Below are positions 42,982-52,937 of a stretch of DNA of 64,000 nucleotides, one piece after another. The position numbers and the translations under genes were made by a program. This stretch comes from an uncultured Tropicimonas sp. (GTDB lineage Bacteria > Pseudomonadota > Alphaproteobacteria > Rhodobacterales > Rhodobacteraceae): assembly GCA_947497945.1 (NCBI GenBank), contig CANMIP010000004.1:186001-250000 (forward strand), given 5' to 3'. Each line of letters begins with the position of its first letter. The first letter of the stretch is position 1. The notes below the pieces were generated by a model. That model saw only the letters and a program-made list of their open reading frames with translations. It did not search any database and was not told the origin of the DNA.

Positions 42982-43884
42982 TTGCCCCGTTCGAACGCCG
43001 TCTTCAAGGAAAGCTACAATCGCGCGCTCACCTTCCTGGAACAGGTCGGCCCCGAGACGAGCCTGCCGGCCGAAACGGATTTCGCGAAACGCTGGAACAT
43101 TTCGCGCACAACCGTCCGCGCGATCCTGGAGCGGCTGCAATCGCAGGGGCTGATCGAATGGGAAGGCCGTCACAAAAAGGTGCTGCGTCGGCCCAGGCAT
43201 TCGGATTTCTTCGGCGAGGACGAGACCCGCACCACCGCGGAGAAGGTCGAGCAGCGCTTCATGGAACATGTTGTGGGCGGCGATCTCGCGCCCGGCACCT
43301 CGCTACGCGAAAGCGAGCTGGCGCGAGTCTTCGGCGCCTCGCCCTCGGCCGTGCGAGAATTCCTGATCCGTTTCTCCCGCTTCGGACTGATAGAAAAGCA
43401 GCCCAATCGTCACTGGGTTCTGCGCGGCTTCACACGCGACTTCGCGGTCGAGCTTTTCTATGTCCGGGAGATGTTCGAGCTGCGTGCATTCGAGGCCCTG
43501 CTGGCCGAACCGGCGTCGAGCCCGGCCCGGACCGAACTCGTCTCGATGGCGCCGGAGTTCCAGAGAATTATCGATGACATCGAGACCGCCTATCTCGACT
43601 TTCCGAGGCTCGACGAGAGGTTTCACCGCATTCCGCTGGATCTGCTCGACAATCGCTTCATCGACGACTTCTTCCAGGTCGTCTCGATGATCTTCCACTT
43701 CCATTATCGCTGGAACAAGGCCGGCGAGATGGACCGCAACCTGAATGCCTGCTGCGAGCATCTGGAGATCATTTCGGCGGTTCGGGCATCGGATGATGCG
43801 CAAGCGCGGGCGCGATTCCGGGAACATCTCGACTCCGCCCGGCGAACGCTCCTGCTCTCGATACAGTGGGACAATCACCGCTGA
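42982..43884 (+). CDS. GntR-family regulator with two winged helices
   Basis: This 300-residue regulator starts at TTG (AGGA upstream, no nearby ATG). Residues about 25-62 form one GntR-type winged helix (LPAETDFAKRWNISRTTVRAILERL). A second lies near 100-140 (TSLRESELARVFGASPSAVREFLIRF). An FCD-type all-helical effector domain follows, with a His in ERFHRIP as potential metal ligand. One winged helix is the norm in this family. It follows the LacI-type gene by 69 bases; the target is unknown. Confidence 0.85.
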   Translation: MPRSNAVFKESYNRALTFLEQVGPETSLPAETDFAKRWNISRTTVRAILERLQSQGLIEWEGRHKKVLRRPRHSDFFGEDETRTTAEKVEQRFMEHVVGGDLAPGTSLRESELARVFGASPSAVREFLIRFSRFGLIEKQPNRHWVLRGFTRDFAVELFYVREMFELRAFEALLAEPASSPARTELVSMAPEFQRIIDDIETAYLDFPRLDERFHRIPLDLLDNRFIDDFFQVVSMIFHFHYRWNKAGEMDRNLNACCEHLEIISAVRASDDAQARARFREHLDSARRTLLLSIQWDNHR

Positions 43885-43901
43885 GAAACGCGGCCCACAC
43901 C

Positions 43902-44294
43902 TCAATGGCTGGCAAGGATTTCCTTGATCTTCTGCACCCGCACCGGCTTGAAGACCGTCTCGACGACATTGAGCCCCAGACCCTTGCCAATCAGCTTGGC
44001 CGCCGTCGCGTTGACCGCCATTCCACCGGTAATGACATAGATCGGCACGTTCGGAACCTGCTCGCGCATCTCCGATTCCATCAGCAACTCGGTCCCGTCC
44101 TTGCCCGGCATGTGCAAATCGACAAAGATCAGCGCGGGGGCAGGATGCGTCCGCAAGGCGGCGATCATCTCGCTTGCCAGAGAGAACTCCACGACTTTCC
44201 AGCCCTCGCGGCCAGCTGCCGTCGCGATGAAGGTTCGAAACCCGGGTTCATCATCGACGATAAACAGGGTTTTCGCGTCCTGTTGCTCACCCAT
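43902..44294 (-). CDS. Single-domain response regulator
   Basis: This 130-residue CheY-like receiver has the acidic pair DD near residues 14-15, phospho-acceptor D59 in FVDLHMPGKDG, and a Lys in VFKPVRVQKI. There is no output domain. It is divergent from a large hybrid histidine kinase, its probable partner, across 259 bases. Confidence 0.9.
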   Translation of the reverse strand: MGEQQDAKTLFIVDDEPGFRTFIATAAGREGWKVVEFSLASEMIAALRTHPAPALIFVDLHMPGKDGTELLMESEMREQVPNVPIYVITGGMAVNATAAKLIGKGLGLNVVETVFKPVRVQKIKEILASH

Positions 44295-44553
44295 ACTCCT
44301 GCCACCTGTCCTGTCCCGCTCCGGGAATGCCTTTTCGGCGTGCGATCACGCAAGGGCCACATCATCGCAAGCCCGAAGGTTGTCAGCAAGACCCCGATCC
44401 GCTTCTCCGGCAAGAAAGGGGCGGCTATGGCGGGCGGGAACAGCAGCAATGTCGCTTGCCAGGCCGAACAAATCGTCATTTGATAAATAATTCTGGGCTA
44501 GCATTGGCCAGAACGGTATCGAGACGCAGGCAAAAAAACGGGGTCTCAGGAGC

Positions 44554-47500
44554 ATGATCGTGTCGCCACAAGGGGTATTCCGGCGGCGAGCCTTGTCAGG
44601 GCCCGTGCTGGCCGGATGCGGGGTCGGGCTTCTGGGCCTGATCGCGACCCTGTGGGTTCTGTGGCTGGTCGAAGATGTAAGAAAGCGAAACGTGGCGACG
44701 GAGATGGAAGTCCTCGCCGCATCGATCGTTTCCAGGCTGGACACCCGGATCAATCTCCAGTTCGGCGCCGTGGAACACGCGGCCAAGCACTTGGCCACCA
44801 TGCGTCCCATGCAGCAGGAGAGTATCAGGCGAGAGCTTGACCAGTTGCATGACGTCTTCGAAGAATTTCAGGCGATCAACTGGGTGGACAGCAGTGGCAC
44901 GATCCGGATCGTAACGCCGGTTGCCGGCAACGAGGCCGCGCTTGACCTCGACCTCACGCAGATCCCCGGCCCTGCCAGCCTGCTCGAACAGTCAAGGGAA
45001 ACAGGGTCATTCGTCGTCAGTTCGCCGCTCGAGCTCGCACAGGGCGGCCTCGGATTCGTCACATATATCCCGGTATTTCAGGACGCCGCGCTGGCAGGTC
45101 ACGTGAATGGCGTATTCCGGCTTCGCACCCTGCTGGACAGCGTTCTGAGCAGCGTTCCGCAATCCGATTTCGCGATCGAGATCCGCGACCGCGGCGGCGA
45201 GCTCATCTATCGGAGCGTGGACGAGATGCCGTCGGAAAGCGCACTCTTCCTCCCCGTTCCGATTGGCGCGCGGCACTGGCTGATTACCGTCGCGCCAAAT
45301 ATGGAGCGGATGTCCCGGGCAACACGGCCGTTCTCGATACTTGTGCTTATCTGCGGATTCGTGGTCTCGCTGGCGACGAGCCTGCTGGCCTATTCGGCGA
45401 GCGCCCGCCAGGAGAAACTGCGCCAGAGCGAAGAACGCTTTGCCTATGCGATGGAGGGGGCCAGCGAAGGCCTTTGGGACTGGAACCTGGCCACCGGCAA
45501 GACCTATTTCTCGCCGCGCTGGTTCCAGATGCTTGGCTATGCCCCCGACGAGATGCCGCATACGCATGACACGTTCAGCGCCCTGCTGCATCCGGATGAT
45601 CGGGATGCCACGCTGGAGCGGCCCAGGACCCACGCGACGGGCGAATCCCAGGCGCTGGAAACCGAGTTCCGGATGCGTCACAAGGAGGGCGGCTGGCGCC
45701 ACATCCTGTCGCGGGCCTTCATCTTTCGCCGGGATGGGCAAGCGACCCGCATGGTCGGAACACATGTCGACGTGACGGAGGCACGCCTGCAGCAAGAGCG
45801 CCTTGCCGACACAGAGCGGCTTCTGCGCGAAGGCATCGAAGCCCTGCCGGTCGGCTTCGCCTTTTTCGACGCGGACGGACGTATCGCAATGTGGAACCGC
45901 CGTTTTCCCGAGCTCGTCTCGGAGAAAAGCCCGCCGATGGAGGTCGGCGACACATTCGCGGGCATCGTCCGAAGGAGCGCCTCTGGCAGCCTGTCGCAAG
46001 AGGGCTATGCCGATATCGAGACATTTGTCTCCAGCCGTCTCCGGCATGACCGGTCCGACGATGTCACCTGGACCTACCAGAGGTCGGATGGCCGCTGGCT
46101 GACAAGCTATGAGCGCGCAACGTCCAGCGGCGGGTTCATCTCCGTGATGCAGGACGTCTCCGAACGGGAAAGCGCAGCCGAAGCCCTGCGCCAAAGCGAG
46201 GCGAAGTTGGCGGAAGCCGTGCGGATCGCGCGGTTGGGACGGTGGCGTGCGGACCGGGACGGCGTCATGGAGCTTTCCGCGGAAGTCTTCGATATGATCG
46301 GCCTCGATCCCGAGGAGTTCGACGGGCGGATAACGACCTTCTACAGGCTGATCCACCCCGAAGACCGGGCGCGTGTTCAAAACACCGCGCAGAGAAGCTG
46401 GGAGACCGGCGTGGAGTATAATTGCGTCCACCGCGCCATTACACCGGCCGGCAAGGAAGTCACGCTGCGCGAGCGGGGCGAGATCCTGCTCGACGAGAAC
46501 GGTGTGGCGCAATCCATACGCGGCACGGTCCAGGACATTTCCGAACAGGCCCGGCTCGAGGAGCAATTGCTGCAGGCACGCAAGATGGAGGCGATCGGCC
46601 AGCTGACCGGCGGCCTGGCGCATGACTTCAACAACCTGCTGGCAATCATCCAGGGCAATTCCGAGCTGCTGCTGGAGGATTTTCCCGCCGCGGCACCACT
46701 GCTGAACTCGATTGTCGGCGCGTCGGAACGGGGTGCCGATCTCGCCCATCGGCTGCTGACATTCGCGCGCGGTCAACGGCTGTTGCCGGAACCTGTCGAT
46801 ATCGCCGAGCTGGCGCGGAATGTGCATGCCTTGTCGACACGAACGCTGGGCGATCAGGTCACGGTGGATCTGCAGCTTCCCCCCGATCTCTGGTTTGCCA
46901 TCGTCGATCCGGGACAGGCCGAGAACGCCCTCCTGAACCTGGCGTTGAACGCCCGCGATGCGATGCCGGAAGGCGGCAAGCTGACCATTGCCGGCTCCAA
47001 TTTCACAGCCGACGCCAGCCAGGGCGAACAGCTTGGCCTTGCGACGGGAGACTATGTCCGGGTCTCGGTGGAAGACGAGGGGAGCGGCATGGAAGAAGAT
47101 GTCCGCCGCCGCGCCTTCGAACCGTTCTTCACCACGAAGGGTCATGGAAAGGGCTCCGGCCTTGGCCTCTCCATGGTCTATGGCTTTGCCAGGCAATCGG
47201 GCGGGACGGCGGAAATCCTGGCCAGCCCCGGTGGCGGCACCAATGTCGTCCTCTACCTGCCCCGGACACATTCAGCCGTGAAGGAACCGGTCGTGGAGGC
47301 GCTCCCGACGGTCGGGGCCGCCGGGGGCGAGACCGTCCTGGTGATCGAGGACGAGCCGGATGTCCTCGACATGGCCGAAAGCATGTTGCATGGGGCCGGC
47401 TACAGGATCGTGACGGCCCAGGATGCCGACTCGGCCTTCGCCAAATTCGAGGCGCATCCCGAGATCGGTGCTGTTCTCAGCGATGTCATGCTTCCCGGCC

Positions 47501-47709
47501 GCATGCTCGGTTCGGACATCGTGCGGTCCCTGCGAGAAAAACGCCCGGATCTGGCCGTGGTGTTCATGTCCGGCTTTGTCGACATCGCCGCCGACCTGTC
47601 GAACCCCGAGGAGATGGAAGCAGTGCTGCTGCGCAAACCGTTCCGCAAGGCGCAGCTTGTCGACGCGCTCCAGGCTGCCCTGCGCAACAGGAACGGCAGT
47701 TCCTCCTGA
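44554..47709 (+). CDS. CHASE-PAS hybrid sensor histidine kinase
   Basis: This 1,051-residue membrane kinase has a transmembrane segment (about 19-41), a periplasmic CHASE-like domain (about 60-240) and a second transmembrane segment near 255-280. Three PAS domains follow (about 292-410, 425-530, 550-665), then HisKA with LTGGLAHDFNNLL, HATPase_c (about 780-905; GLGLSMVYG) and a C-terminal receiver with Asp in LSDVMLPG. The signal is unknown. The neighbouring single-domain regulator could receive phosphate from it. Confidence 0.92.
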   Translation: MIVSPQGVFRRRALSGPVLAGCGVGLLGLIATLWVLWLVEDVRKRNVATEMEVLAASIVSRLDTRINLQFGAVEHAAKHLATMRPMQQESIRRELDQLHDVFEEFQAINWVDSSGTIRIVTPVAGNEAALDLDLTQIPGPASLLEQSRETGSFVVSSPLELAQGGLGFVTYIPVFQDAALAGHVNGVFRLRTLLDSVLSSVPQSDFAIEIRDRGGELIYRSVDEMPSESALFLPVPIGARHWLITVAPNMERMSRATRPFSILVLICGFVVSLATSLLAYSASARQEKLRQSEERFAYAMEGASEGLWDWNLATGKTYFSPRWFQMLGYAPDEMPHTHDTFSALLHPDDRDATLERPRTHATGESQALETEFRMRHKEGGWRHILSRAFIFRRDGQATRMVGTHVDVTEARLQQERLADTERLLREGIEALPVGFAFFDADGRIAMWNRRFPELVSEKSPPMEVGDTFAGIVRRSASGSLSQEGYADIETFVSSRLRHDRSDDVTWTYQRSDGRWLTSYERATSSGGFISVMQDVSERESAAEALRQSEAKLAEAVRIARLGRWRADRDGVMELSAEVFDMIGLDPEEFDGRITTFYRLIHPEDRARVQNTAQRSWETGVEYNCVHRAITPAGKEVTLRERGEILLDENGVAQSIRGTVQDISEQARLEEQLLQARKMEAIGQLTGGLAHDFNNLLAIIQGNSELLLEDFPAAAPLLNSIVGASERGADLAHRLLTFARGQRLLPEPVDIAELARNVHALSTRTLGDQVTVDLQLPPDLWFAIVDPGQAENALLNLALNARDAMPEGGKLTIAGSNFTADASQGEQLGLATGDYVRVSVEDEGSGMEEDVRRRAFEPFFTTKGHGKGSGLGLSMVYGFARQSGGTAEILASPGGGTNVVLYLPRTHSAVKEPVVEALPTVGAAGGETVLVIEDEPDVLDMAESMLHGAGYRIVTAQDADSAFAKFEAHPEIGAVLSDVMLPGRMLGSDIVRSLREKRPDLAVVFMSGFVDIAADLSNPEEMEAVLLRKPFRKAQLVDALQAALRNRNGSSS

Positions 47710-47740
47710 CATCCGGGACTGCCGCCTGGGCGGACCGGGT

Positions 47741-48838
47741 TCAGAACCCGCGCTGCCTGGACGCTTCCAGGATCGGGTCCCAGATGGAGCGCAGTTCGCG
47801 GCGCGGGGGCGCGGTGGTCGTCCCGATCAGTTCCGCGTCCACGCGAAGCGAGGCCGCCTTGCGAGGACCGGTTCCCGCCAGGTAGATGCGCGATGTCACC
47901 GCGGCACAGCCCAGCCCTTCCGCACGCGGCGCGAACTGACCGTAAGGCGCAATCAGGACCGTTCCGGGGCGTGCCGTCTTCGCAATCCGCTCTTCCAGCT
48001 GCCAGAGCTTCTCGAGCTTCGAGATCGGACGATAGAAATAGATAACGTCGAAGAGATCATAAGAGGCGAAGTCGATCGCATCGCCCTCCAGAACCTCCGC
48101 CCGTCCGTCGCTGGCTGTCTCGAACAGGGTCCGGGCGGCGTCCGCGTAGGCCGGATCGATCTCCAACCCGTTGGCCCGGCTGAAGAACTCCAGCGCGGAA
48201 AGCACTTTCAGCCCGCTGCCACAACCCACATCGAGAAACCTGGTCTCCTCCATCCGCCGCTGTGCTTTCAGAAGACGCCAGGCGGCAAGCGCAAGGTCAA
48301 GGAACTCGGATTGCGGAAGCGCAATGTCGGCGAAGGAGCCGAGCTCCTTTGCGCTTTCTGTCTGTTTATGCGGATTCACCGCCTTGCGGAGGCGGTCGAA
48401 AGCCCGGTCGCCCGCTTCGGCGGCCGAGGTCACGTTGACGGGAACACGTTTGCGGACCGGTTCAAGTGGCACCCGGCGCGGCGGAACCTGCGTGGCAATG
48501 AGGTTTCGGATGCTGTTCCATTCATTCGCCCAATTGCGCAGATGCCCGAGCTCGGCCTTGAATGCCAGCCAGTCTGGCGGCGCGATCTGGCGCGTTCCCC
48601 CCGTCACGTCTATCGGCGCGGCGGCGGCGTGATAGGCCCGGTCGAATTCCAGCAGGCAGGGGCGCAACAGGTGGATCTGGTGCGTGATGGCATGTTGCGC
48701 GGCGAAGATGCGGTCCTGGTCGATCTTGCGATGCCGCAGCAATTCCTCTGCGATCACGTTGGCCTGCGTGAATATCACGTCGGAAATGGCCTGGAGCCGA
48801 TCCTTCATGTCCTGCAATTTCGAGGTTTCGTCCACCAT
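47741..48838 (-). CDS. Class I SAM-dependent methyltransferase with N-terminal helical region
   Basis: This 365-residue protein has a Rossmann methyltransferase domain in its second half, with motif I FLDVGCGSGLKVL and an acidic residue in NGLEID. The first 180 or so residues are mostly helical and unrecognised. The start at MVDETSK has GGAG upstream; MEPG at 48850 and a frame to 48868 are alternatives. It converges with the hybrid kinase, 31 bases between stops. The substrate is unknown. Confidence 0.75.
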   Translation of the reverse strand: MVDETSKLQDMKDRLQAISDVIFTQANVIAEELLRHRKIDQDRIFAAQHAITHQIHLLRPCLLEFDRAYHAAAAPIDVTGGTRQIAPPDWLAFKAELGHLRNWANEWNSIRNLIATQVPPRRVPLEPVRKRVPVNVTSAAEAGDRAFDRLRKAVNPHKQTESAKELGSFADIALPQSEFLDLALAAWRLLKAQRRMEETRFLDVGCGSGLKVLSALEFFSRANGLEIDPAYADAARTLFETASDGRAEVLEGDAIDFASYDLFDVIYFYRPISKLEKLWQLEERIAKTARPGTVLIAPYGQFAPRAEGLGCAAVTSRIYLAGTGPRKAASLRVDAELIGTTTAPPRRELRSIWDPILEASRQRGF

Positions 48839-48924
48839 GCCCGGCTCCATGACTTGAAGAAAATACAAGAAAATATGGAGCCCAGCCTAGGTCCTGACGC
48901 CCGGTGGGTAAAGCCTGAAGCCGG

Positions 48925-49860
48925 TCAATAGCCGCGCTGGCGATCCACGACATGGAGCAGCGGCATCCCCGCCGCGTCGCGACGGATGTTCTCGACGATC
49001 ACCCGGGAGGCGGTCTCGGCGCGGGTTTCGGAGGCGACATGCGGGCTGACGGTGACGGCGGGATGCGCCCAGAAAGGATGCTCCGCAGGCAGCGGTTCGA
49101 CGCGGAAGACATCGAGCGTCGCATGAGAAAGGTGGCCATTGTCCAGGGCGTCCAGCAGGGCCGCCTCATCGACAAGCGGACCGCGGCCGGGATTGATCAG
49201 CACAGCACCCGGAGGAAGCTGGTCGAGATGCGCGGCGTTAAGCAGGTTCTCGGTGCCCGGGGTCAGCGGCAGAAGCAGCACGAGGATGCCAGCGCGCGCC
49301 AGCGCCTGTTCAAGACCTTCGGGCCCGGACAGGCAGGTCACGCCAGCGACCGATTTCGGCGTGCGGCTCCAGCCTGTCACCGGGAAGTTCAGTGCCGCCA
49401 GCGCCAGCGCACAGGCCGCCCCGAGCGCGCCGAGCCCAAGAACCGTCACCGGACGATTGCGCGCCAGCGGCGGGACTTCGGGCACCCATTCCCCCGATTG
49501 ATGCGCGAGGACATGGTCAAGCCCGAGATGGTGCCGCAGCACCTGCCCCAGCACCCATTCAACCATACCCTCGGTCAGCCCGTCATCGACCATCCGCGTC
49601 AGCGGCACGCGCAAGGTCTCGTTGCCGACGATATCCTCTATCCCGGCCCAAAGGCTCAGGACGGCCTTGAGCCGCGTGTAGGGCGTAAAATCCAGCAAGC
49701 CGGAATTGGGCGCGTAGATGATATAGTCGATCTCTTCCGCGGAGCCGGCATCCGTCGTCAGCCGCGCCTCCAGCCCGGCCTCGGCGAGCCAGTGGCGCAG
49801 ATGCGGTTCATATTCGGTCCAGTGTTCGGGCCTGGCCGAGAAAAGGATGTTGACGCTCAT
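48925..49860 (-). CDS. ghrA: Glyoxylate/hydroxypyruvate reductase A-like dehydrogenase
   Basis: This 311-residue D-2-hydroxyacid dehydrogenase reduces glyoxylate and hydroxypyruvate with NAD(P)H. It has the Rossmann motif VLGLGALGAACALAL, catalytic Arg in INPGRGPLVDE, Glu in VFRVEPLP and His in SPHVASE. It matches GhrA in length. The start overlaps the rodA stop by ATGA, so it is translated with the cell-shape operon, an odd metabolic neighbour. Confidence 0.9.
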   Translation of the reverse strand: MSVNILFSARPEHWTEYEPHLRHWLAEAGLEARLTTDAGSAEEIDYIIYAPNSGLLDFTPYTRLKAVLSLWAGIEDIVGNETLRVPLTRMVDDGLTEGMVEWVLGQVLRHHLGLDHVLAHQSGEWVPEVPPLARNRPVTVLGLGALGAACALALAALNFPVTGWSRTPKSVAGVTCLSGPEGLEQALARAGILVLLLPLTPGTENLLNAAHLDQLPPGAVLINPGRGPLVDEAALLDALDNGHLSHATLDVFRVEPLPAEHPFWAHPAVTVSPHVASETRAETASRVIVENIRRDAAGMPLLHVVDRQRGY

Positions 49861-51005
49861 GCGGGTCCCCTCGGGCGGTGGACATGGGCGGACTGGACCA
49901 GACCGAATGCCGCCAGCAGCACCAGCATGGCCGAACCGCCATAGCTGACAAGCGGCAACGGCACGCCGACGACCGGCGCCAGCCCCATCACCATGGACAT
50001 GTTGACGGCGAAGAAAAGGAAGAAGGTGGCGGCGATGCCGATGGTCAACAGCGCGGCAAACCGGTCCTTGTTGCCAAAGGCGGAGGCGAGGCAGAACAGG
50101 ATGATCAGCCCGTAAAGCGTCAGCAGCGAGGCGGCGCCGATGAAGCCGAACTCCTCCGCGAGCGTGGTGAAGATGAAGTCGGTGTGTTTCTCTGGCAGGA
50201 AGTTCAGCCGCGACTGTGTTCCTTGCATGAAACCGCGTCCGGTCCAGCCTCCTGAGCCAAGGGCAATCTTGGATTGCGTGATGTGATAGCCCGCGCCGAG
50301 CGGGTCGGACTCGGGGTCGAGGAAGGTGTCGATGCGACGATACTGGTAATCCTTCAGGAGCTGCCAGGGCGTTCCCCGCGACTGCAGCACCGCGGCGACA
50401 AGGCCCACGCCGGCGCCGATCACCACCCCGAAATACGCCCAGTGGACCCCGGCCGAGAACATCACGATCCCGCCCCCAGCGACCAGCAGGATCGCCGTGC
50501 CGAGATCGGGTTGGCGCAGCACGAGGAAGGTCGGGAGCAGGATGATCAGCACCGGCAGGATCACCCAGAAGATATGGCTGACCTTACGAATATCGAGCCA
50601 GTCGTAATAGGCGGCCAGGAACATCACCAGCGTGATCTTGGTCAACTCGGATGGCTGCAGCCGCATGAAGCCGAGATCGATCCAGCGCTGCGCCCCCATC
50701 CCGGTTGCACCGACGAATTCCACTGCCACAAGCAGCAGCAGCGACACCAGGTAGGCCAGCGCAGCAACATTGCGCCAGAAATAGATCGGCACCATGGCGA
50801 TGAGAAACATCACCCCCATGCCCAAGGCGAAGCGCTTCATCTGCGGCTCCGCCCATGGGGTCATGGAACCGCCAGCCACGGAATAGAGCATCAGGAAGCC
50901 GACCGAAGAAACCGCCGTCAACAGCAGGATCAGACCCCAATTGAGGTAAAACACCTTGGAAAAGCCGGTCGGGACGGTCTGAACGCGATACTCGAGATAT
51001 GACAT
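49857..51005 (-). CDS. rodA: Peptidoglycan glycosyltransferase RodA
   Basis: This 382-residue SEDS-family polymerase of the elongasome extends glycan strands with PBP2. It has about ten hydrophobic segments and conserved stretches GATGMGAQRWIDLGFMRLQPSE, with the LQPSE region, and the EFGFIGA segment. It lies 12 bases after mrdA. Confidence 0.94.
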   Translation of the reverse strand: MSYLEYRVQTVPTGFSKVFYLNWGLILLLTAVSSVGFLMLYSVAGGSMTPWAEPQMKRFALGMGVMFLIAMVPIYFWRNVAALAYLVSLLLLVAVEFVGATGMGAQRWIDLGFMRLQPSELTKITLVMFLAAYYDWLDIRKVSHIFWVILPVLIILLPTFLVLRQPDLGTAILLVAGGGIVMFSAGVHWAYFGVVIGAGVGLVAAVLQSRGTPWQLLKDYQYRRIDTFLDPESDPLGAGYHITQSKIALGSGGWTGRGFMQGTQSRLNFLPEKHTDFIFTTLAEEFGFIGAASLLTLYGLIILFCLASAFGNKDRFAALLTIGIAATFFLFFAVNMSMVMGLAPVVGVPLPLVSYGGSAMLVLLAAFGLVQSAHVHRPRGPA

Positions 51006-51017
51006 GGCGCGCGCTCT

Positions 51018-52937
51018 CTAGGCCCTGTCACGGCCGCTCGGCCCGCCATCTTCACGACGCAGCGGCATGGAGTCGAACTTTTTCGCAACCTTGTCGCGCT
51101 CGCCGGTCGGGTAGATCTCGAGGGGCGGGAGCGCACCATGCAGCGCGCGGGCGACGATGTCCCGCGCGACCGGCGCCGCCGCCTTGGAACCGCCGCCGCC
51201 ATGCTCGACCACGACTGAAACCGCGATGCGCGGCTTGTCATAGGGCGCAAAGCAGACGAAGAGCGCGTGGTCGCGCTGCTCCCAGGGCACGTCCGCGTTC
51301 TTCACGACGACGGAACGGACCTGGCTCGTCCCGGTCTTGCCGGCAAACTCCATCTCCTCGGGCAGCAGCCGCGAACGATAGGCCGTGCCGCGTCGGGAAT
51401 TGACCACCGAATACATCGCCTTGCGGACCTGCCGAAGGGTGGTCGGGGAAATCCCCAGGGGGCCGTCATTCAGGATCGGTTGCTCGACGGAATCGATGGA
51501 TTTGACAAGCCGTGGCCGGATTGCCTGACCCGTCGCAATCCGCGCCGCCATCACCGAGAGCTGCAACGGCGAAGCCAGCACAAAGCCCTGCCCGATCGAG
51601 GCGTTGAGGCTGTCGCCCACCATCCAGCTTTCCTGCTTGCGTGATTCCTTCCAGGCCTTGGTCGGCGCCAACCCGCCAGCCACCGCCGACATCGGCAGTT
51701 CATGCTTGATCCCGATGCCGAGCTTCTTGGCCATAGCGGAGATCTTCTCGATCCCGACCCGTTCGGCCAGCTCGTAATAATAGACGTCGCAAGAGCGCAT
51801 CAGGCTGTCATGCAGGTCCACCCAGCCATGCCCGCCGCGCTTCCAGCAATGAAAGCGCCGCGTGCCGAGCTGCTTGTAACCGCCGCAATAGATGGTCTCG
51901 CCCGCCGTCACCACGCCGGCCTCATGCGCCGCGAGCGCCGTGACCATCTTGAAGGTGGAGCCGGGCGGATAGGTGCCCTGGACCGACTTGTCCGCGAGCG
52001 GGCGATGATCGTCCTCGGTCAGCGTGCGGTAATCCTTCACGGAAATACCGCGCACGAAGAGGTTCGGGTCGAAGGACGGGGCCGAGCCGATCGCCAGGAT
52101 ATCGCCGGTCTCGACATCCATCACAACCGATGCGGCGCTCTCGCCCACCAGCCGCGCATTGACAAAATTTTGCAGGCCATGATCGACCGTGAGCTGGACA
52201 TCCGCGCCCTTCTGCCCCTCCAGCCGCGACAGCTCGCGCATCACGCGGCCACCGGCATTGACTTCGATTCGCTTGGTCCCGGCGGACCCGCGCAGCAGGT
52301 CTTCGCTCTTGGCTTCCAGCCCGACCTTGCCGATCTGGAATTTCGGGATCTGCAGGAGAGGGTCCGGGTTCTCGAGCTTGGAGAGATCGTAATCCGAAAC
52401 CGGACCGACATAGCCGACCACATGGGCAAAATCGTCGGTCAGCGGGTAATGCCGCGTCAGGCCCACCTCGGGCGTCACGCCGGGAAGCGCCGGAGCGTTG
52501 ACGGCAACCTCGGACACATCCTCCCAGGCAAGCTGGTCGGCGATGGTCACCGGGACGAAGGGGCTGCGACGGCGCACCTCGCGCAGGGCGCGCTCGACAT
52601 CGTCATCGGAGAGCGGAACCAGCGCGCGCAGCTTGGCGAAGGTTTCGTCCAGATCGCCGGCATCTTCGCGCACGATGACAATGCGGTAATTCTGGACATT
52701 CTCGGCGATCGGCTGGCCGTTGCGGTCGAAGATCAGCCCGCGCGCCGGCGCGATCAGACGGATATTGATCCGGTTCTCCTCGGCCAGCAGCCGGAACTCC
52801 TCGGCCTGGTCGACCTGCATGTAGCGCATCCGCGCACCGAGCACGCCCATGAATGCCAGCATCGAGCTGCCCAGCAGCAGCCCGCGCCGGGTGATCCGGC
52901 GGGCGCTCTCCTCGGTATCTTTCGGCGGACGTCTCAC
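51018..52937 (-). CDS. mrdA: Penicillin-binding protein 2 (MrdA)
   Basis: This 639-residue class B transpeptidase cross-links peptidoglycan during elongation. A short cytoplasmic tail is followed by one transmembrane helix (about 19-35), a dimerisation/pedestal domain (FDRNGQPIAEN) and a transpeptidase domain with S327-TFK, SCD and KTGT motifs. The start overlaps mreD by ATGA. Confidence 0.95.
   Translation of the reverse strand: MRRPPKDTEESARRITRRGLLLGSSMLAFMGVLGARMRYMQVDQAEEFRLLAEENRINIRLIAPARGLIFDRNGQPIAENVQNYRIVIVREDAGDLDETFAKLRALVPLSDDDVERALREVRRRSPFVPVTIADQLAWEDVSEVAVNAPALPGVTPEVGLTRHYPLTDDFAHVVGYVGPVSDYDLSKLENPDPLLQIPKFQIGKVGLEAKSEDLLRGSAGTKRIEVNAGGRVMRELSRLEGQKGADVQLTVDHGLQNFVNARLVGESAASVVMDVETGDILAIGSAPSFDPNLFVRGISVKDYRTLTEDDHRPLADKSVQGTYPPGSTFKMVTALAAHEAGVVTAGETIYCGGYKQLGTRRFHCWKRGGHGWVDLHDSLMRSCDVYYYELAERVGIEKISAMAKKLGIGIKHELPMSAVAGGLAPTKAWKESRKQESWMVGDSLNASIGQGFVLASPLQLSVMAARIATGQAIRPRLVKSIDSVEQPILNDGPLGISPTTLRQVRKAMYSVVNSRRGTAYRSRLLPEEMEFAGKTGTSQVRSVVVKNADVPWEQRDHALFVCFAPYDKPRIAVSVVVEHGGGGSKAAAPVARDIVARALHGALPPLEIYPTGERDKVAKKFDSMPLRREDGGPSGRDRA

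Noticed and set aside
45007-47271. A 754-codon minus-strand frame within the hybrid kinase gene.
   Set aside because: It is antisense to recognisable PAS, HisKA and HATPase domains and has no features of its own.
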